64,000 nt of DNA, from positions 1-64,000 of the forward strand of contig NZ_JAUYFU010000077.1 in assembly GCF_030689645.1 (NCBI RefSeq), given 5' to 3'. The position numbers and the translations under genes were made by a program. Under the pieces are notes generated by a model that had not been told where the DNA came from, did not search any database, and saw nothing but the letters and a program-made list of their open reading frames with translations. This document shows, in pieces, positions 1 through 9,459 of this stretch (positions are counted from its first letter, which is position 1; each line of letters opens with the position of its first letter). This DNA comes from Humidesulfovibrio sp. Lineage in GTDB: Bacteria > Desulfobacterota > Desulfovibrionia > Desulfovibrionales > Desulfovibrionaceae.

Positions 1-2027
1 TCCACCAGATGCAGAAGCCCAGCCAGCCGGGCAGCGGCCCCGTGCAACTTGCCGCCCCAATCGGCTATCAGCTCAAGCTCTCCACCGGGGCGCAGCTCCG
101 CTTCAACGTCGCGGTGGAAGTCCGCCCATTCCCGGTACGCATCCGGCGCAATCTGCAAAAGGTAGGGCACGGGCTTGCCGTCAGAGCCCAGCGCCCACGG
201 CAGGGCCAGAAGGCCGCGCACCTTGGCCGCATATCGGGCTTGCACGGCCTGGGGAATGGCCCTTGGCTCCACCTCCCGGCTGCCAACGCGGCTTTTGGGC
301 AACAGGAACAGGAAGCGCCCCAAGAGGCCACGGCCCCGGAAGCCCGGCTTGTCCGCCAGGCCCCGCACAATGTCCGGCTGAGGGGAGAGGCAGATGGTCA
401 AGGCCGGGTCATGGAGCACAATGTTTTGCCCGCTCCGGCGGTCAACGTGAACGGCTTCCCCGGACCAGAGTTTCAGCACGGCGTCCAGGTTCGGCACCCC
501 CTTGGAATAGCGCCCCGCCAGAATGTCAAACAGGCCGCCCTCTGCCTCTATGATTCCGGCCCGTTCTTGCTGGCGTTCCATGAATGCCGGGATTGCTTCC
601 GGCGTCACGTCATCAATCAGTAGCCGAGGGGCGGCGGGCACTTCGGGCAGTTCCGCTTCAAGCGCCTTGATCTCGTCAATGAGGGCGCGGCGATCCTCTG
701 CCGTCTTGGCGTTGCCCGCTTTTGCCCGCTTGGCTTCAATGGCCTTTTCCAGCGTCTTGCGTTCGCTCAGGGTGTTGCGGATGCTCTCCCGCGCCTCTTC
801 CTGAGCCTCAGTTTCCCAATCAATGAGCGGGCGCTTGCAGGCTTCTGCCGTGGCGCTCTTGCGTTCGCCAGGGGGCAAGGCCGCCAGGGCATAGATGTTG
901 ACGGGCTCCGTGTAGTCCGGGCGCACCTGGACCTTGAACTTGCGTTGCCCGGCCACGGCCACGCAGGAAAGGGCATTGATGAGCACCAACTCAAAGGGCA
1001 CTTGCAGGCCCTCGGCAACAGCCCCGCAGAACTCCCCCAAGATCGGGGGCAGCAAGGCCGGGTCCACGTCCGGCATATTCAGCGCATCGAAGCTCACAGG
1101 CTCTATGGGGGCCTCTGCCACGGCCACGGGCTTGGATGCTCCGGCCAGTTGCGCCCGCACCATGTCCAGGCCCTCGGCTTGATGCAGATCGTTGAAGTCA
1201 GTACGCCCGGCAGGTTCCTTGAAGCTCGGCACGGCCAAGGATGCGCCCACGGCCAGGGCCGCCGCAGTCGCCTTGCTTACGCCAGGGTTAGCTTTGGTTA
1301 ACCTGTCGTCATCCGCGCAAAGCACCAGCTCCCGGTCCGGGTACTTCTGCCGAGCATGGGCCGCCACGGTTTCAAGGTTCCCGGCGTTGAAGGCGCAGAG
1401 GACCGTTTGCCCCGTGGCTTCGTGGATGCTCAGGCCCGTTGCCAAGCCCTCGGCAATGTAGAGCGGGCCAGCGGCCCCCTTGATAGCAAAGTATCCGCCC
1501 TTGGTGCGCCCGCCAGACAGGAACAGCTTGCCGCCGTCCTCTGCGATGAATTGTAGCGACACAGGCTTGCCGTCCTCTCCCAACACAGGCACCACTAGCC
1601 GCCCGTCAATGCCGATCTCGAGGCCGGGGCAGGGCTTTACGCCCTTGCGCTCAAGGTAGGGGTGCGCCTTGCAATCCGTGGCAGCGGCCAGGATGCGCCG
1701 GGCCTTGTCTGCGGCCTCTGCATGGCGCTTGGCCTCTTCCTCTTGCCGGGCGCGGCGGTCCGCCTCGATACGGGCCTGTAGCGCCTGGCGCTCGGCTGGG
1801 CTCAGGGCGCGTTCTTCCTTGGCGGTCCAGGTGCCCCCCTGACCCGTGGCCCAATCCAGCCACCAGAGGGAAGGCGGTTCGTCCAAGTGCGCGATATAGG
1901 CGGCGTTCACGGACCGGGGCTTTTCCACCGTGGCGCAGCGGTGAAGCTGGCCGTCTGCGATGATCTCCCCAGGTACAAGCCCGGCCTCTTCCAGCCGGGC
2001 GCGGAAAGCATTCGCTGCGTCTGTCAT
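1..2027 (-). CDS. Toprim/DUF3987 (YfjI-like) primase-like protein, partial, continues beyond the left edge
   Basis: Reverse strand is open from ATG at 2027 (MTDAANAFRARLEEAGLVPGEIIADGQLHRC...) to base 1; contains a Toprim-like segment LYIAEGLATGLSIHEATGQTVLCAFNAGN; downstream part resembles DUF3987 replication proteins of mobile elements. Confidence 0.75.
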   Translation of the reverse strand, partial: MTDAANAFRARLEEAGLVPGEIIADGQLHRCATVEKPRSVNAAYIAHLDEPPSLWWLDWATGQGGTWTAKEERALSPAERQALQARIEADRRARQEEEAKRHAEAADKARRILAAATDCKAHPYLERKGVKPCPGLEIGIDGRLVVPVLGEDGKPVSLQFIAEDGGKLFLSGGRTKGGYFAIKGAAGPLYIAEGLATGLSIHEATGQTVLCAFNAGNLETVAAHARQKYPDRELVLCADDDRLTKANPGVSKATAAALAVGASLAVPSFKEPAGRTDFNDLHQAEGLDMVRAQLAGASKPVAVAEAPIEPVSFDALNMPDVDPALLPPILGEFCGAVAEGLQVPFELVLINALSCVAVAGQRKFKVQVRPDYTEPVNIYALAALPPGERKSATAEACKRPLIDWETEAQEEARESIRNTLSERKTLEKAIEAKRAKAGNAKTAEDRRALIDEIKALEAELPEVPAAPRLLIDDVTPEAIPAFMERQQERAGIIEAEGGLFDILAGRYSKGVPNLDAVLKLWSGEAVHVDRRSGQNIVLHDPALTICLSPQPDIVRGLADKPGFRGRGLLGRFLFLLPKSRVGSREVEPRAIPQAVQARYAAKVRGLLALPWALGSDGKPVPYLLQIAPDAYREWADFHRDVEAELRPGGELELIADWGGKLHGAAARLAGLLHLV

Positions 2028-2236
2028 CGGCTCCCCCCTTCAATGGCAATGGTGAGCCTGTCCGTCCAGCGACTACAGGCCATGCCCATTTCAGAGGTGA
2101 AGGTACGCAGCCAGCGCAGGGTCCACAGTTTGACGGCGAGGCCCGCCCGGTGTAAGAAAGTCTCACAAGCAACGCAGACTTTCAGCACCAGCACAGAGCC
2201 CCGGACCACAAATCCGGGGTTTTCTGTTTTCTGCAT
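2024..2236 (-). CDS. small hypothetical protein, ATGA overlap with the primase-like gene
   Basis: ORF MQKTENPGFVVRGS... ends by overlapping the start codon of the downstream gene. Confidence 0.35.
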   Translation of the reverse strand: MQKTENPGFVVRGSVLVLKVCVACETFLHRAGLAVKLWTLRWLRTFTSEMGMACSRWTDRLTIAIEGGSR

Positions 2237-2240
2237 GGCG

Positions 2241-2474
2241 CTACCCTTCCGCCTCGGACTGCCCGCCACGTGAGCGCATCCACGCTATGAAATCGGCGCG
2301 GGTGTAGCCCACCTTGCGGCCCAAGGTAATGCGGCGCGGGCCTTGGCCCAGGCAGTCCAGATTGGCGAGGCGTCCGGCGGAAATCAGGCCGCCTGTGAGT
2401 TTCGGGACTTCGGTTCGGGAGAGAATGGGAGGTAGGGTTCTTTCGAGTTCGGTGTAAGAGTCTGGCGTAATCAT
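2241..2474 (-). CDS. AlpA/excisionase-like helix-turn-helix protein
   Basis: 77 aa, ...LSRTEVPKLTGGLISAGRLANLDCLGQGPRRITLGRKVGYTRADFIAWMRSR, typical AlpA/MerR-like DNA-binding layout next to an integrase. Confidence 0.6.
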   Translation of the reverse strand: MITPDSYTELERTLPPILSRTEVPKLTGGLISAGRLANLDCLGQGPRRITLGRKVGYTRADFIAWMRSRGGQSEAEG

Positions 2475-2621
2475 TCTTTCACATCCGTTGGTTTGGGCTC
2501 ACGGGGGAAATCCCGTTGTCCCTACCAATCCGCCGGATGTTCTGAAATAGTTCCGGAACTTGAGACAAAGCGCAAAGGCCCAAGCAACCCCAAGGGCCAC
2601 AAATCTAACGAGAAAAAATAA

Positions 2622-3797
2622 TTACAACTTTCTTTTGCGGTTCTGGTTTTGTTCGTGTTCCTCCAACACTGCCGCAGGGTCGCCGCTACCATCGTCAGAT
2701 AGATTTTCAAGCATCCAGCCTTCCGCCGTACTTGGATGGTTCGCAGCTCTGGCCGCACTGGCTACAAGTTTCCCCTGTTTGTAGGTTTCAGCCCATGCAG
2801 TCAGCACAGCTAAGTCATGGCGGCCTGGGTACCTCTCCGGTCTTTGTACACCTTTGTCCCACTTGCCTACTTGCCTTTCGGTCACGTCACAAAGTACCGC
2901 TGCCACTTTCTGTGTCACCCGAAGGCGCTTTTGCCTAACCTCGGCGGGTTTCGCCTCGGTCTTGGCTTCACCCCTAGCCAGCGGCACAACCTGTTCGGAT
3001 TCCTGGCCGCTGTTGTCGGAAGCGATAGGCTTCAAGGAATCGTATTGAGCCTCTAGGGCCTCCACTTCGGCCATGTCCGCAAAAAGGCGGGACAGATCGT
3101 TGGCGACCTGGCTTCCTTCCGTCCATCCGTTAAGCGAAGCCGCCGCACAATCAATCTCGATTGCCGCCGCGTCTTTTGTTGAAGGGGTGTACAGAATGCG
3201 TGGCCCCGCTTGCCGGGGCTCAAAGAGATGCAGAGCGCCATGTTTGAGGAATCGCACAAGCCTTTCAGAGAGTGCGCCCATGCTCTCGCCGGAAGCGCCC
3301 GACCACCTGGAAAGCAGAGCAAAGACAGAAATGGGGCGGTCTATCTGCCTTTGATTCAGCAGGGGGTCTGGGTTCCCAAGCCAGTCTTGGCTAGGCGTAA
3401 GCGGCACATGGCGGATATCAAGCCCGCCCACTCGGTACCTGTAAGCCTCAAGCGCCTTGAGGTCGGGGCTGATTTCCAAATCAACACCAGCAAGCAAGTC
3501 TTGGTTCGTGTTGCGATTGGCCTCAACCTTGAAAATGTTTTCAATTCTGCGAAGCGATAAATCTTTAACGCCCGCCTCTGTTATGGTTTTTGGGTCAAGG
3601 CATCGCAGTGTGTCGCGATAAGATACGGCCCTTTTTTCAACAAGAATGAGGGGTCTGAATACCAGCCTCTTCTCTTCGGTCAGAGTGTATTCTTCGCCAA
3701 GCTGTACGGGGCGGGAGTATTCAGCCTGGGGGATGCGCTCAAATATGTTGGTAAGCGCAGAAACATAATCTCGCTCAAGGGAATCCACGGTTTGCAT
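2622..3797 (-). CDS. uncharacterised element-encoded protein with possible C-terminal HTH
   Basis: 391-aa ORF between AlpA-like and integrase genes; C-terminal segment VAAVLCDVTERQVGKWDKGVQRPERYPG looks HTH-like. Confidence 0.6.
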   Translation of the reverse strand: MQTVDSLERDYVSALTNIFERIPQAEYSRPVQLGEEYTLTEEKRLVFRPLILVEKRAVSYRDTLRCLDPKTITEAGVKDLSLRRIENIFKVEANRNTNQDLLAGVDLEISPDLKALEAYRYRVGGLDIRHVPLTPSQDWLGNPDPLLNQRQIDRPISVFALLSRWSGASGESMGALSERLVRFLKHGALHLFEPRQAGPRILYTPSTKDAAAIEIDCAAASLNGWTEGSQVANDLSRLFADMAEVEALEAQYDSLKPIASDNSGQESEQVVPLARGEAKTEAKPAEVRQKRLRVTQKVAAVLCDVTERQVGKWDKGVQRPERYPGRHDLAVLTAWAETYKQGKLVASAARAANHPSTAEGWMLENLSDDGSGDPAAVLEEHEQNQNRKRKL

Positions 3798-3935
3798 TAC
3801 AAGCCCCCTTTGCTTGTCCCTGGTGGAGTCCAGGGCCAGGCCGCCAGGGTAGCGGATTTTCGGGGCGGGTAATTAGGCCGTCCCTAGGCCCTGGAAAGTT
3901 GGCTGCCCCGGCCTACTGCGGCCAGAGTGTTGCGT

Positions 3936-5153
3936 CTATTCCGCTCCCCGCAGATGCACCACCTTGGCGGGCTCCACAGGCTTGGCGTGTTGCTCAAGCA
4001 CTCCGATTGCCGCCCGCAGACCTTCAGGCGAAAGGTGCGAGTAGCGTTGCGTCATGTCAAAGTCTGCATGGCCCATGAGTTCCTTCACGGCGTACAGGCT
4101 TGTTCCCGCCTCCACCAGCCAGCTTGCGAAGGTGTGGCGCAGCGTATGGAAGCACACGCGCTGCCTGGGGTCTTCCACGCCCACGTTGAAAAGCTCATCC
4201 GCCACATACCGAAACACGTGGGAAATGCGGTCCATGAGAACGCCACCACGGCCAGGGAACACAAACTGTCCTGTAGCCTCTGCCTTGCGCTTTTTCAACA
4301 TGCGCAGGGTGCGGGCCGTTAGGAAGGCCACGCGGTTGGTCCGGGCCTTGGGGTCGCGGATAAGCACTTGCTTGCGCTCAAGGTCAACATCCTGCCACGT
4401 GAGCCCGGCGATTTCTCCGAAGCGCAGCCCCATGTCCAGGGCGCACAGGGCCATATCGTGAGAAGTGGGGGTGCGTTTCTTGAGTTCCGCCAACAGCAGG
4501 TGCGATTCCTCGGCAGACAGGTAGCGTTGGCGGCGGTTGTCTTTCTTGGGCAGCGTCACCAGCTTGGCCGGGCACGGGCCGGATGCGAAGCCGTCACGTA
4601 CGGCCAGGGTCCAGATTTGCCCCACCACGGCCAGCGCATACTTAACGGAGGCAGCGGCCCGGCCAGCCTTGAGCATGGCGGACTTCACGCGCTCAACGTC
4701 AAAGGCGCTCAACTGCGCCAGAGGCTTGTCCTGCATGGCCGGGGCAATCCACAAGCGCCAAAGCCCTTGCTCCGTTACGCGGCTGCCCTTGGCCTTGTAG
4801 TCCTGAGCGGGCCAGTAGCGTTCATGCCAGAACTGCCCCACGGTCATGGCTGCCCGCTCGGCTTCCAACTTGGCGGCTTCTTTCGCCTGACGCTCGGCTT
4901 CATGCTTGGCCCGGCGCTCAGACAAGGTGCGCTCTCCTGCCCCCGTGCGCTTGGCTTCACGCAGCCTGGAAAGCTCAATACGGGCTTTGTCCAGCGTCCA
5001 GCCCTCGGATGCCCAGCCCAAAGGCTCCTGCCGCTCTTTCCCGTCTACCGTGTAGCGCAGCACAAAATACCTGTCTGGGGTGACGCCATGCTTGCGCGTG
5101 GGGTGTTCCCTGTAGCGGATACCCTTCTCAACGCGGACCCATTTTTCGGCCAT
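3936..5153 (-). CDS. tyrosine recombinase/integrase
   Basis: 405 aa; catalytic motif HTLRHTFASWLVEAGTSLYAVKELMGHADFDMTQRYSHL; lies next to a tRNA 3' fragment. Confidence 0.93.
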   Translation of the reverse strand: MAEKWVRVEKGIRYREHPTRKHGVTPDRYFVLRYTVDGKERQEPLGWASEGWTLDKARIELSRLREAKRTGAGERTLSERRAKHEAERQAKEAAKLEAERAAMTVGQFWHERYWPAQDYKAKGSRVTEQGLWRLWIAPAMQDKPLAQLSAFDVERVKSAMLKAGRAAASVKYALAVVGQIWTLAVRDGFASGPCPAKLVTLPKKDNRRQRYLSAEESHLLLAELKKRTPTSHDMALCALDMGLRFGEIAGLTWQDVDLERKQVLIRDPKARTNRVAFLTARTLRMLKKRKAEATGQFVFPGRGGVLMDRISHVFRYVADELFNVGVEDPRQRVCFHTLRHTFASWLVEAGTSLYAVKELMGHADFDMTQRYSHLSPEGLRAAIGVLEQHAKPVEPAKVVHLRGAE

Positions 5154-5309
5154 TGCGCGCCCCCAGGAAAGTTTGTGCCGGATTTGTGCCGGATTTTTCG
5201 GTGAAATTGAGCGTTTTTCCGTGACCCCTTGTGAAGTACACTAGCGATCAGATTCTATACTGTCAACGTGTTTGTGGCATTCAGTGAAAGTGCGTGAAGG
5301 GCGCTAGAA

Positions 5310-5358
5310 CTGAATGGGGTTCAGGGGGCCGGAGGTTCAACTCCTCTCATCCCGACCA
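5310..5358 (+). other. tRNA-Pro(GGG)-like 3' half, probable att site of the integrase element
   Basis: CTGA-ATGGGGT-TCAG anticodon arm (GGG), GGAGG-TTCAACT-CCTCT T-arm, CATCCCG acceptor 3' strand, A, CCA; no matching 5' half directly upstream. Confidence 0.7.
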
Positions 5359-5370
5359 CTTTTCCCCACT

Positions 5371-5411
5371 AGAATGGGTCTGTTAACTGAGCAAGTTAGC
5401 AGACCCATTCT
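5371..5411 (+). terminator. long hairpin downstream of tRNA fragment
   Basis: AGAATGGGTCTGTTAAC / GTTAGCAGACCCATTCT inverted repeat. Confidence 0.55.
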
Positions 5412-5666
5412 TGCATTTGCTCAGTCTACTTTTCAGGCCTCGTATTACTCCCGCCCGATAAATGCCCTGCGACTTAAAATTTAGTCGCGCAAGGGGCTAG
5501 GCAACGGCACCAAATCAAAGATCATCTGCATAATGCCTATTAATGCATGGTCACCAGATCATGGCCTCACATAACGTCCTTGATGCTAAGGCCATTTCTA
5601 GGCTATTCGTCAAGACTCACCGAGGCCACGCAGCGTTGGTGAAAACAAACTGCGGGAGTAGTCGAG

Positions 5667-7178
5667 ATGGAGGCAACAAATACGACGGAGGACACAACTC
5701 CACTGTTTTCTGTAAGCATGGACATCCCATACGATGTACGGTTCATGGACATTGTTTTGGTCTGGATGGGCGGGAACTCTGTGCTGGCTGGATGCGACCA
5801 AAACGAATCAGACGCCCTTAGTTTGGCCATAGAGGAAACGCTGAGCTTCTTGATCAACGCATACCCTGAAGCTGAGACTTGGGAGCAGATCCGCATCGAG
5901 TATGTGCTTCTGCCAAAGGGCCTGACCCAAATCACCATTGCTAACGCAGGCCCCCCCGTGCACCTGAGCAGAATCCCTCTCTACAATCCGCAAAATCCCT
6001 CTGAATCAGAGATTGATGGATTGTGGTATTTTCTGGCTCGAAGCGTTGTGGACGACCTCACATTCAAAAATCTCGGCTGGGCCGGGTGGCAAGCTGTCAT
6101 TCAAAAACGACTGGCGCGTACATCCTTTAAACATAAGCATGCAGACAAGACCCAGGACGCAAAACCTGATCGGAAAATGTCTTTTACGACACGCGTTGCC
6201 ACTCCCAATGACGCGGCTGAGCTTGTGGATCTCACCTACGACACATATCGCTACAGCTATCCAGCCGAACACTTCTACCATGAACCCAAGCTTCGACAGG
6301 TAATTGAAGAGAGAGGAATACTCTCCATCGTCGTGGAAGCAGACGGCGTCATCATCGGCAATTCGTCCTTCGTTCTCTCGCAGCATACTCCTCGATGCGC
6401 CTATTTGTGTTCTCTGATGATCAAGCGAGCCTTTCGTCAGTCCCGGGCGATCATCCATCTGCTTAATGAAGTGGACAGATTCATTGCGGCCAGCAGCATG
6501 GATGTGGACCTCTGCCATGCTGGCATGGTCACCACCCATACCGGATCACAAAAGGCCGGGACTAAGCTTGGCTTCATGCCCGTTGCGATTCTTCTATCAC
6601 AGACGCCCATCGTTGATTTCCGGGGCATGACAACTGCAAGCGTCGATCGCGAGAGCCTACTGCTTGTCATTCGTCTTACTGCCACGCCTCAAAATCCGAT
6701 ACTATACATTCCAGAACGGCACCATGCAGTCATGGCTCCATTGCTTGCTCAAAGTGGACTGAATTGCAGCATCTCTGGTGAGCAGGAAGCTCCCCTGGCA
6801 ATGCATTCTGCATTCACTTCAAAGGAAGAGCTTAACGACGGCAGCGCCTTTATCACGATGACACAACTGGGGCAGGACATATCACTACGACTGCAAAAGC
6901 GTGTTTTCATGCTAAAAGCAAAGGGAATTCAGACCATCGTCATTCTCATTCCGGCATGGCGCCCCATTCCTCCGAACCTTGACCTCGTTATGGCGAGCAT
7001 GCATGCAATCTTCACTGGCATAAAGCCAGTATCCGCCCAAGAATGTTACCTTGTATACTGCGCAGTATCTGGCCCGGTGGACTTTTCGCTTATCAAGCTC
7101 AGCGACACCCTTGCCGTAGCCCTCAAAGATCATTGCGAACAACTTTTCCAAGAGCTGGTAGCAGAACAATCGGAGTAA
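5667..7178 (+). CDS. fusion protein: RsbW-like GHKL domain + GNAT acetyltransferase-like domain
   Basis: N-terminal DALSLAIEETLSFLINAYPEAE (N-box-like) and ITIANAGPP...GLWYFLARSVVDDLTF; middle FTTRVATPNDAAELVDLTYDTYRYSY...GVIIGNSSFVL GNAT-like. Confidence 0.65.
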   Translation: MEATNTTEDTTPLFSVSMDIPYDVRFMDIVLVWMGGNSVLAGCDQNESDALSLAIEETLSFLINAYPEAETWEQIRIEYVLLPKGLTQITIANAGPPVHLSRIPLYNPQNPSESEIDGLWYFLARSVVDDLTFKNLGWAGWQAVIQKRLARTSFKHKHADKTQDAKPDRKMSFTTRVATPNDAAELVDLTYDTYRYSYPAEHFYHEPKLRQVIEERGILSIVVEADGVIIGNSSFVLSQHTPRCAYLCSLMIKRAFRQSRAIIHLLNEVDRFIAASSMDVDLCHAGMVTTHTGSQKAGTKLGFMPVAILLSQTPIVDFRGMTTASVDRESLLLVIRLTATPQNPILYIPERHHAVMAPLLAQSGLNCSISGEQEAPLAMHSAFTSKEELNDGSAFITMTQLGQDISLRLQKRVFMLKAKGIQTIVILIPAWRPIPPNLDLVMASMHAIFTGIKPVSAQECYLVYCAVSGPVDFSLIKLSDTLAVALKDHCEQLFQELVAEQSE

Positions 7179-7673
7179 GCCGACACAGCAGAAGGCTCTC
7201 AATGCGGTGGACGTCCCCGCACGGAGGTCGCCGCTCGCATCGCGCTGGAGCTGGTGTCGACAAAACCGACACTTGCCATCGTTGCAAACCCAAAACCGCC
7301 CCAGCATTATTGACGGTACACAGTCCGGCGGATATAAACACTCTACTAAACGACTTTTCCAGAAGGGGATTTTTTTTGAAAACGAAAACAATGGACCTTG
7401 TAGCGCTGGTTGCTGGCGAAAGCTGCGGCCGGTAAACGCTTCCAAGGCCTGAGCCTCCTCACTTAGAGGGGGCGTCTATCGCTGCGGAGCGATATTTTCC
7501 GCCCATGCCCATCCAGCCCGACATCCTCGGGCCGGTCATCTATAGTTTTTGTCTGGCAACCTCCTCCTTAGTGTTTCCCTAGGCCATCTCAGGCCATACG
7601 TGTCGCATGGGCAGGGCTTACGCTCGTCTCACCCCATGGCGACGAAGCACCAACGCGCACAAGGAGTTCAGCA

Positions 7674-8180
7674 ATGCTGATCAGAGACGAACGCCCCAAT
7701 GACAAGAGACTCATTTCGCAAATACACTACGCCGCCTTCAAGGGGCATCCAGTCCATGCGCCCGGAGCCGAACCCACCGAACATCTCGTCGTGGAACACC
7801 TGCGAGTCGCCAACGAACTGACCCTATCCCTGCTGGCGGAGGTCGGAGGGGAAGCCGTGGGCCATATCGCCCTCTCGCGCGCCGTCGTGGGCGCAGATCG
7901 CAGCGGATGGTTTCTGCTTGGGCCTATCGGCGTGCTACCGCGCCACCAGAACCTGGGCATCGGCTCCGCCCTCGTCCGCGAGTCGCTTCAGCGAATACGA
8001 AGCATTGGGGCCGTCGGCGTCGTGCTGGTGGGCAATCCAGGCTTCTACGCTCGATTTGGATTTGGAAACGTGCAGGGCCTCACCTACAGCGGAGTTCCAG
8101 ATCAATATGTTCTGGCGATATGCTTCGGCTGCAAGCCGCCGCTAGGCGAAATAATCGCACACGAGGCGTTCACCCTGTAG
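7674..8180 (+). CDS. GNAT family N-acetyltransferase (YhbS-like)
   Basis: MLIRDERPNDKRLISQIHYAAF...LGPIGVLPRHQNLGIGSALVRESLQ...GNPGFYARFGF. Confidence 0.85.
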   Translation: MLIRDERPNDKRLISQIHYAAFKGHPVHAPGAEPTEHLVVEHLRVANELTLSLLAEVGGEAVGHIALSRAVVGADRSGWFLLGPIGVLPRHQNLGIGSALVRESLQRIRSIGAVGVVLVGNPGFYARFGFGNVQGLTYSGVPDQYVLAICFGCKPPLGEIIAHEAFTL

Positions 8181-8291
8181 GGCGCAGAGCACCATAGCGC
8201 ATTACGGCAGGCGGCGTTTGATGCGCCACCTTATGCACAACAGCCAAACACGGGCGCCTGCGCAAGCAGGACGCCTCACACGAGTACAGCC

Positions 8292-9347
8292 ATGAAATTA
8301 AGGGAGTTCGGTTTCGACCAATGGTTTGAGTCACATGCCACAGAGCTGGGACTTGCAGAATGCGCTTTTGCCCGCATATCCACAGTAGACCGCGGCTCGT
8401 ACCGCATACTGATTGGAACGAGCGAAGTTTCTGCTGATTTGGCAGGAAAGCTAGCCTTCCAAATTGAGAGCTCAGTCGACCTGCCATGCGTTGGAGACTG
8501 GGTGACAGCGAGCTGTCACAACAATGACACCGCAGCGATCATCCACAAGGTGCTGCCGCGAAAGACGTTCTTGAGGCGCAAAAAACCTGGAGAGAAAGTC
8601 GATCATCAGATGATTGCAGCCAACATAGATACGGCATTCATCGTTCAATCCTGTCACTTTGACTTTAATCTGAGTCGATTGGAGCGTTATCTGACAATCG
8701 CGGCTGACGGACATGTCGAACCGGTTGTGATACTGACGAAGACCGATTTGATCACGCAAGATGAATTGCGGCAACAGCTAGAAGCAATCAACACTGTAAC
8801 CAGGGGCGAAGTCATTGCCCTCAGCAATATCACTGGATGCGGGTTTGATGAGGTTCAAGAGACGCTTTCTTCAGGCAAAACCTACTGCCTGCTTGGTTCA
8901 TCTGGCGTAGGGAAAACAACCCTCGTCAACCGTCTCGCAGGACAAGAAGCCTTTGCGACAAGAACTGTCAGCAACACAGGAGAAGGCACTCATACGACCA
9001 CACGCCGACAACTCATCGTTCTTGCCAACGGTGCAATGCTTATTGATACGCCCGGCATGCGGGAATTAGGCGTTGTGGGTGCAAGCGATGGGCTCAACGT
9101 GGAATTCAAGCAGCTTGTCGAGCTTTCGGCTCAATGTCGCTTTGCAAATTGCAGCCACGAACACGAACCAGGCTGTGCAGTCAGAGCCGCAATCAAAAAG
9201 GGAGAATTGCCAGAGGAGCGGTACTCCAACTACGTCAAACTCAAGAAGGAGTCAGAGTTCTACGAGATGTCGTACCTGGAGAAACGAAAGAAAGACAAGG
9301 CCTTCGGCAAATTCATCAAATCGGTCAAAAAACAGATGAAGGGCTGA
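8292..9347 (+). CDS. rsgA: ribosome small subunit-dependent GTPase A
   Basis: Circularly permuted GTPase order: TKTDL precedes P-loop LGSSGVGKTTLVNRL, then DTPGMRELG; zinc knuckle CRFANCSHEHEPGC. Confidence 0.9.
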   Translation: MKLREFGFDQWFESHATELGLAECAFARISTVDRGSYRILIGTSEVSADLAGKLAFQIESSVDLPCVGDWVTASCHNNDTAAIIHKVLPRKTFLRRKKPGEKVDHQMIAANIDTAFIVQSCHFDFNLSRLERYLTIAADGHVEPVVILTKTDLITQDELRQQLEAINTVTRGEVIALSNITGCGFDEVQETLSSGKTYCLLGSSGVGKTTLVNRLAGQEAFATRTVSNTGEGTHTTTRRQLIVLANGAMLIDTPGMRELGVVGASDGLNVEFKQLVELSAQCRFANCSHEHEPGCAVRAAIKKGELPEERYSNYVKLKKESEFYEMSYLEKRKKDKAFGKFIKSVKKQMKG

Positions 9348-9380
9348 AGGATTCATCCCACGCCAACATTCTCATAAAGC

Positions 9381-9420
9381 GGCTCAGGGTGCGAAGGCTC
9401 AGCTCCTCGCAGCCCGACCA
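9381..9420 (+). other. degenerate tRNA 3'-end-like fragment (second att-like remnant)
   Basis: GGCTCAGGGTGCGAAGGCTCAGCTCCTCGCAGCCCGACCA aligns by eye with TTCAGGGGGCCGGAGGTTCAACTCCTCTCATCCCGACCA at 5320-5358. Confidence 0.5.
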
Positions 9421-9429
9421 CAAAGTCTC

Positions 9430-9459
9430 AAGGGGTCACTGGAAACAGTGGCCCCTTTT
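9430..9459 (+). terminator. rho-independent terminator
   Basis: AAGGGGTCACTG-GAAA-CAGTGGCCCCTTTT. Confidence 0.8.

Noticed and set aside
8192-8276. Inverted repeats upstream of rsgA as an attC/REP element
   Set aside because: Short imperfect hairpins, no conserved attC R/L boxes and not repeated elsewhere in the window
9333-9420. Complete tRNA gene ending at 9420
   Set aside because: Only the 3' part is tRNA-like; no matching acceptor 5' strand or D-arm upstream, and the T-stem has mismatches
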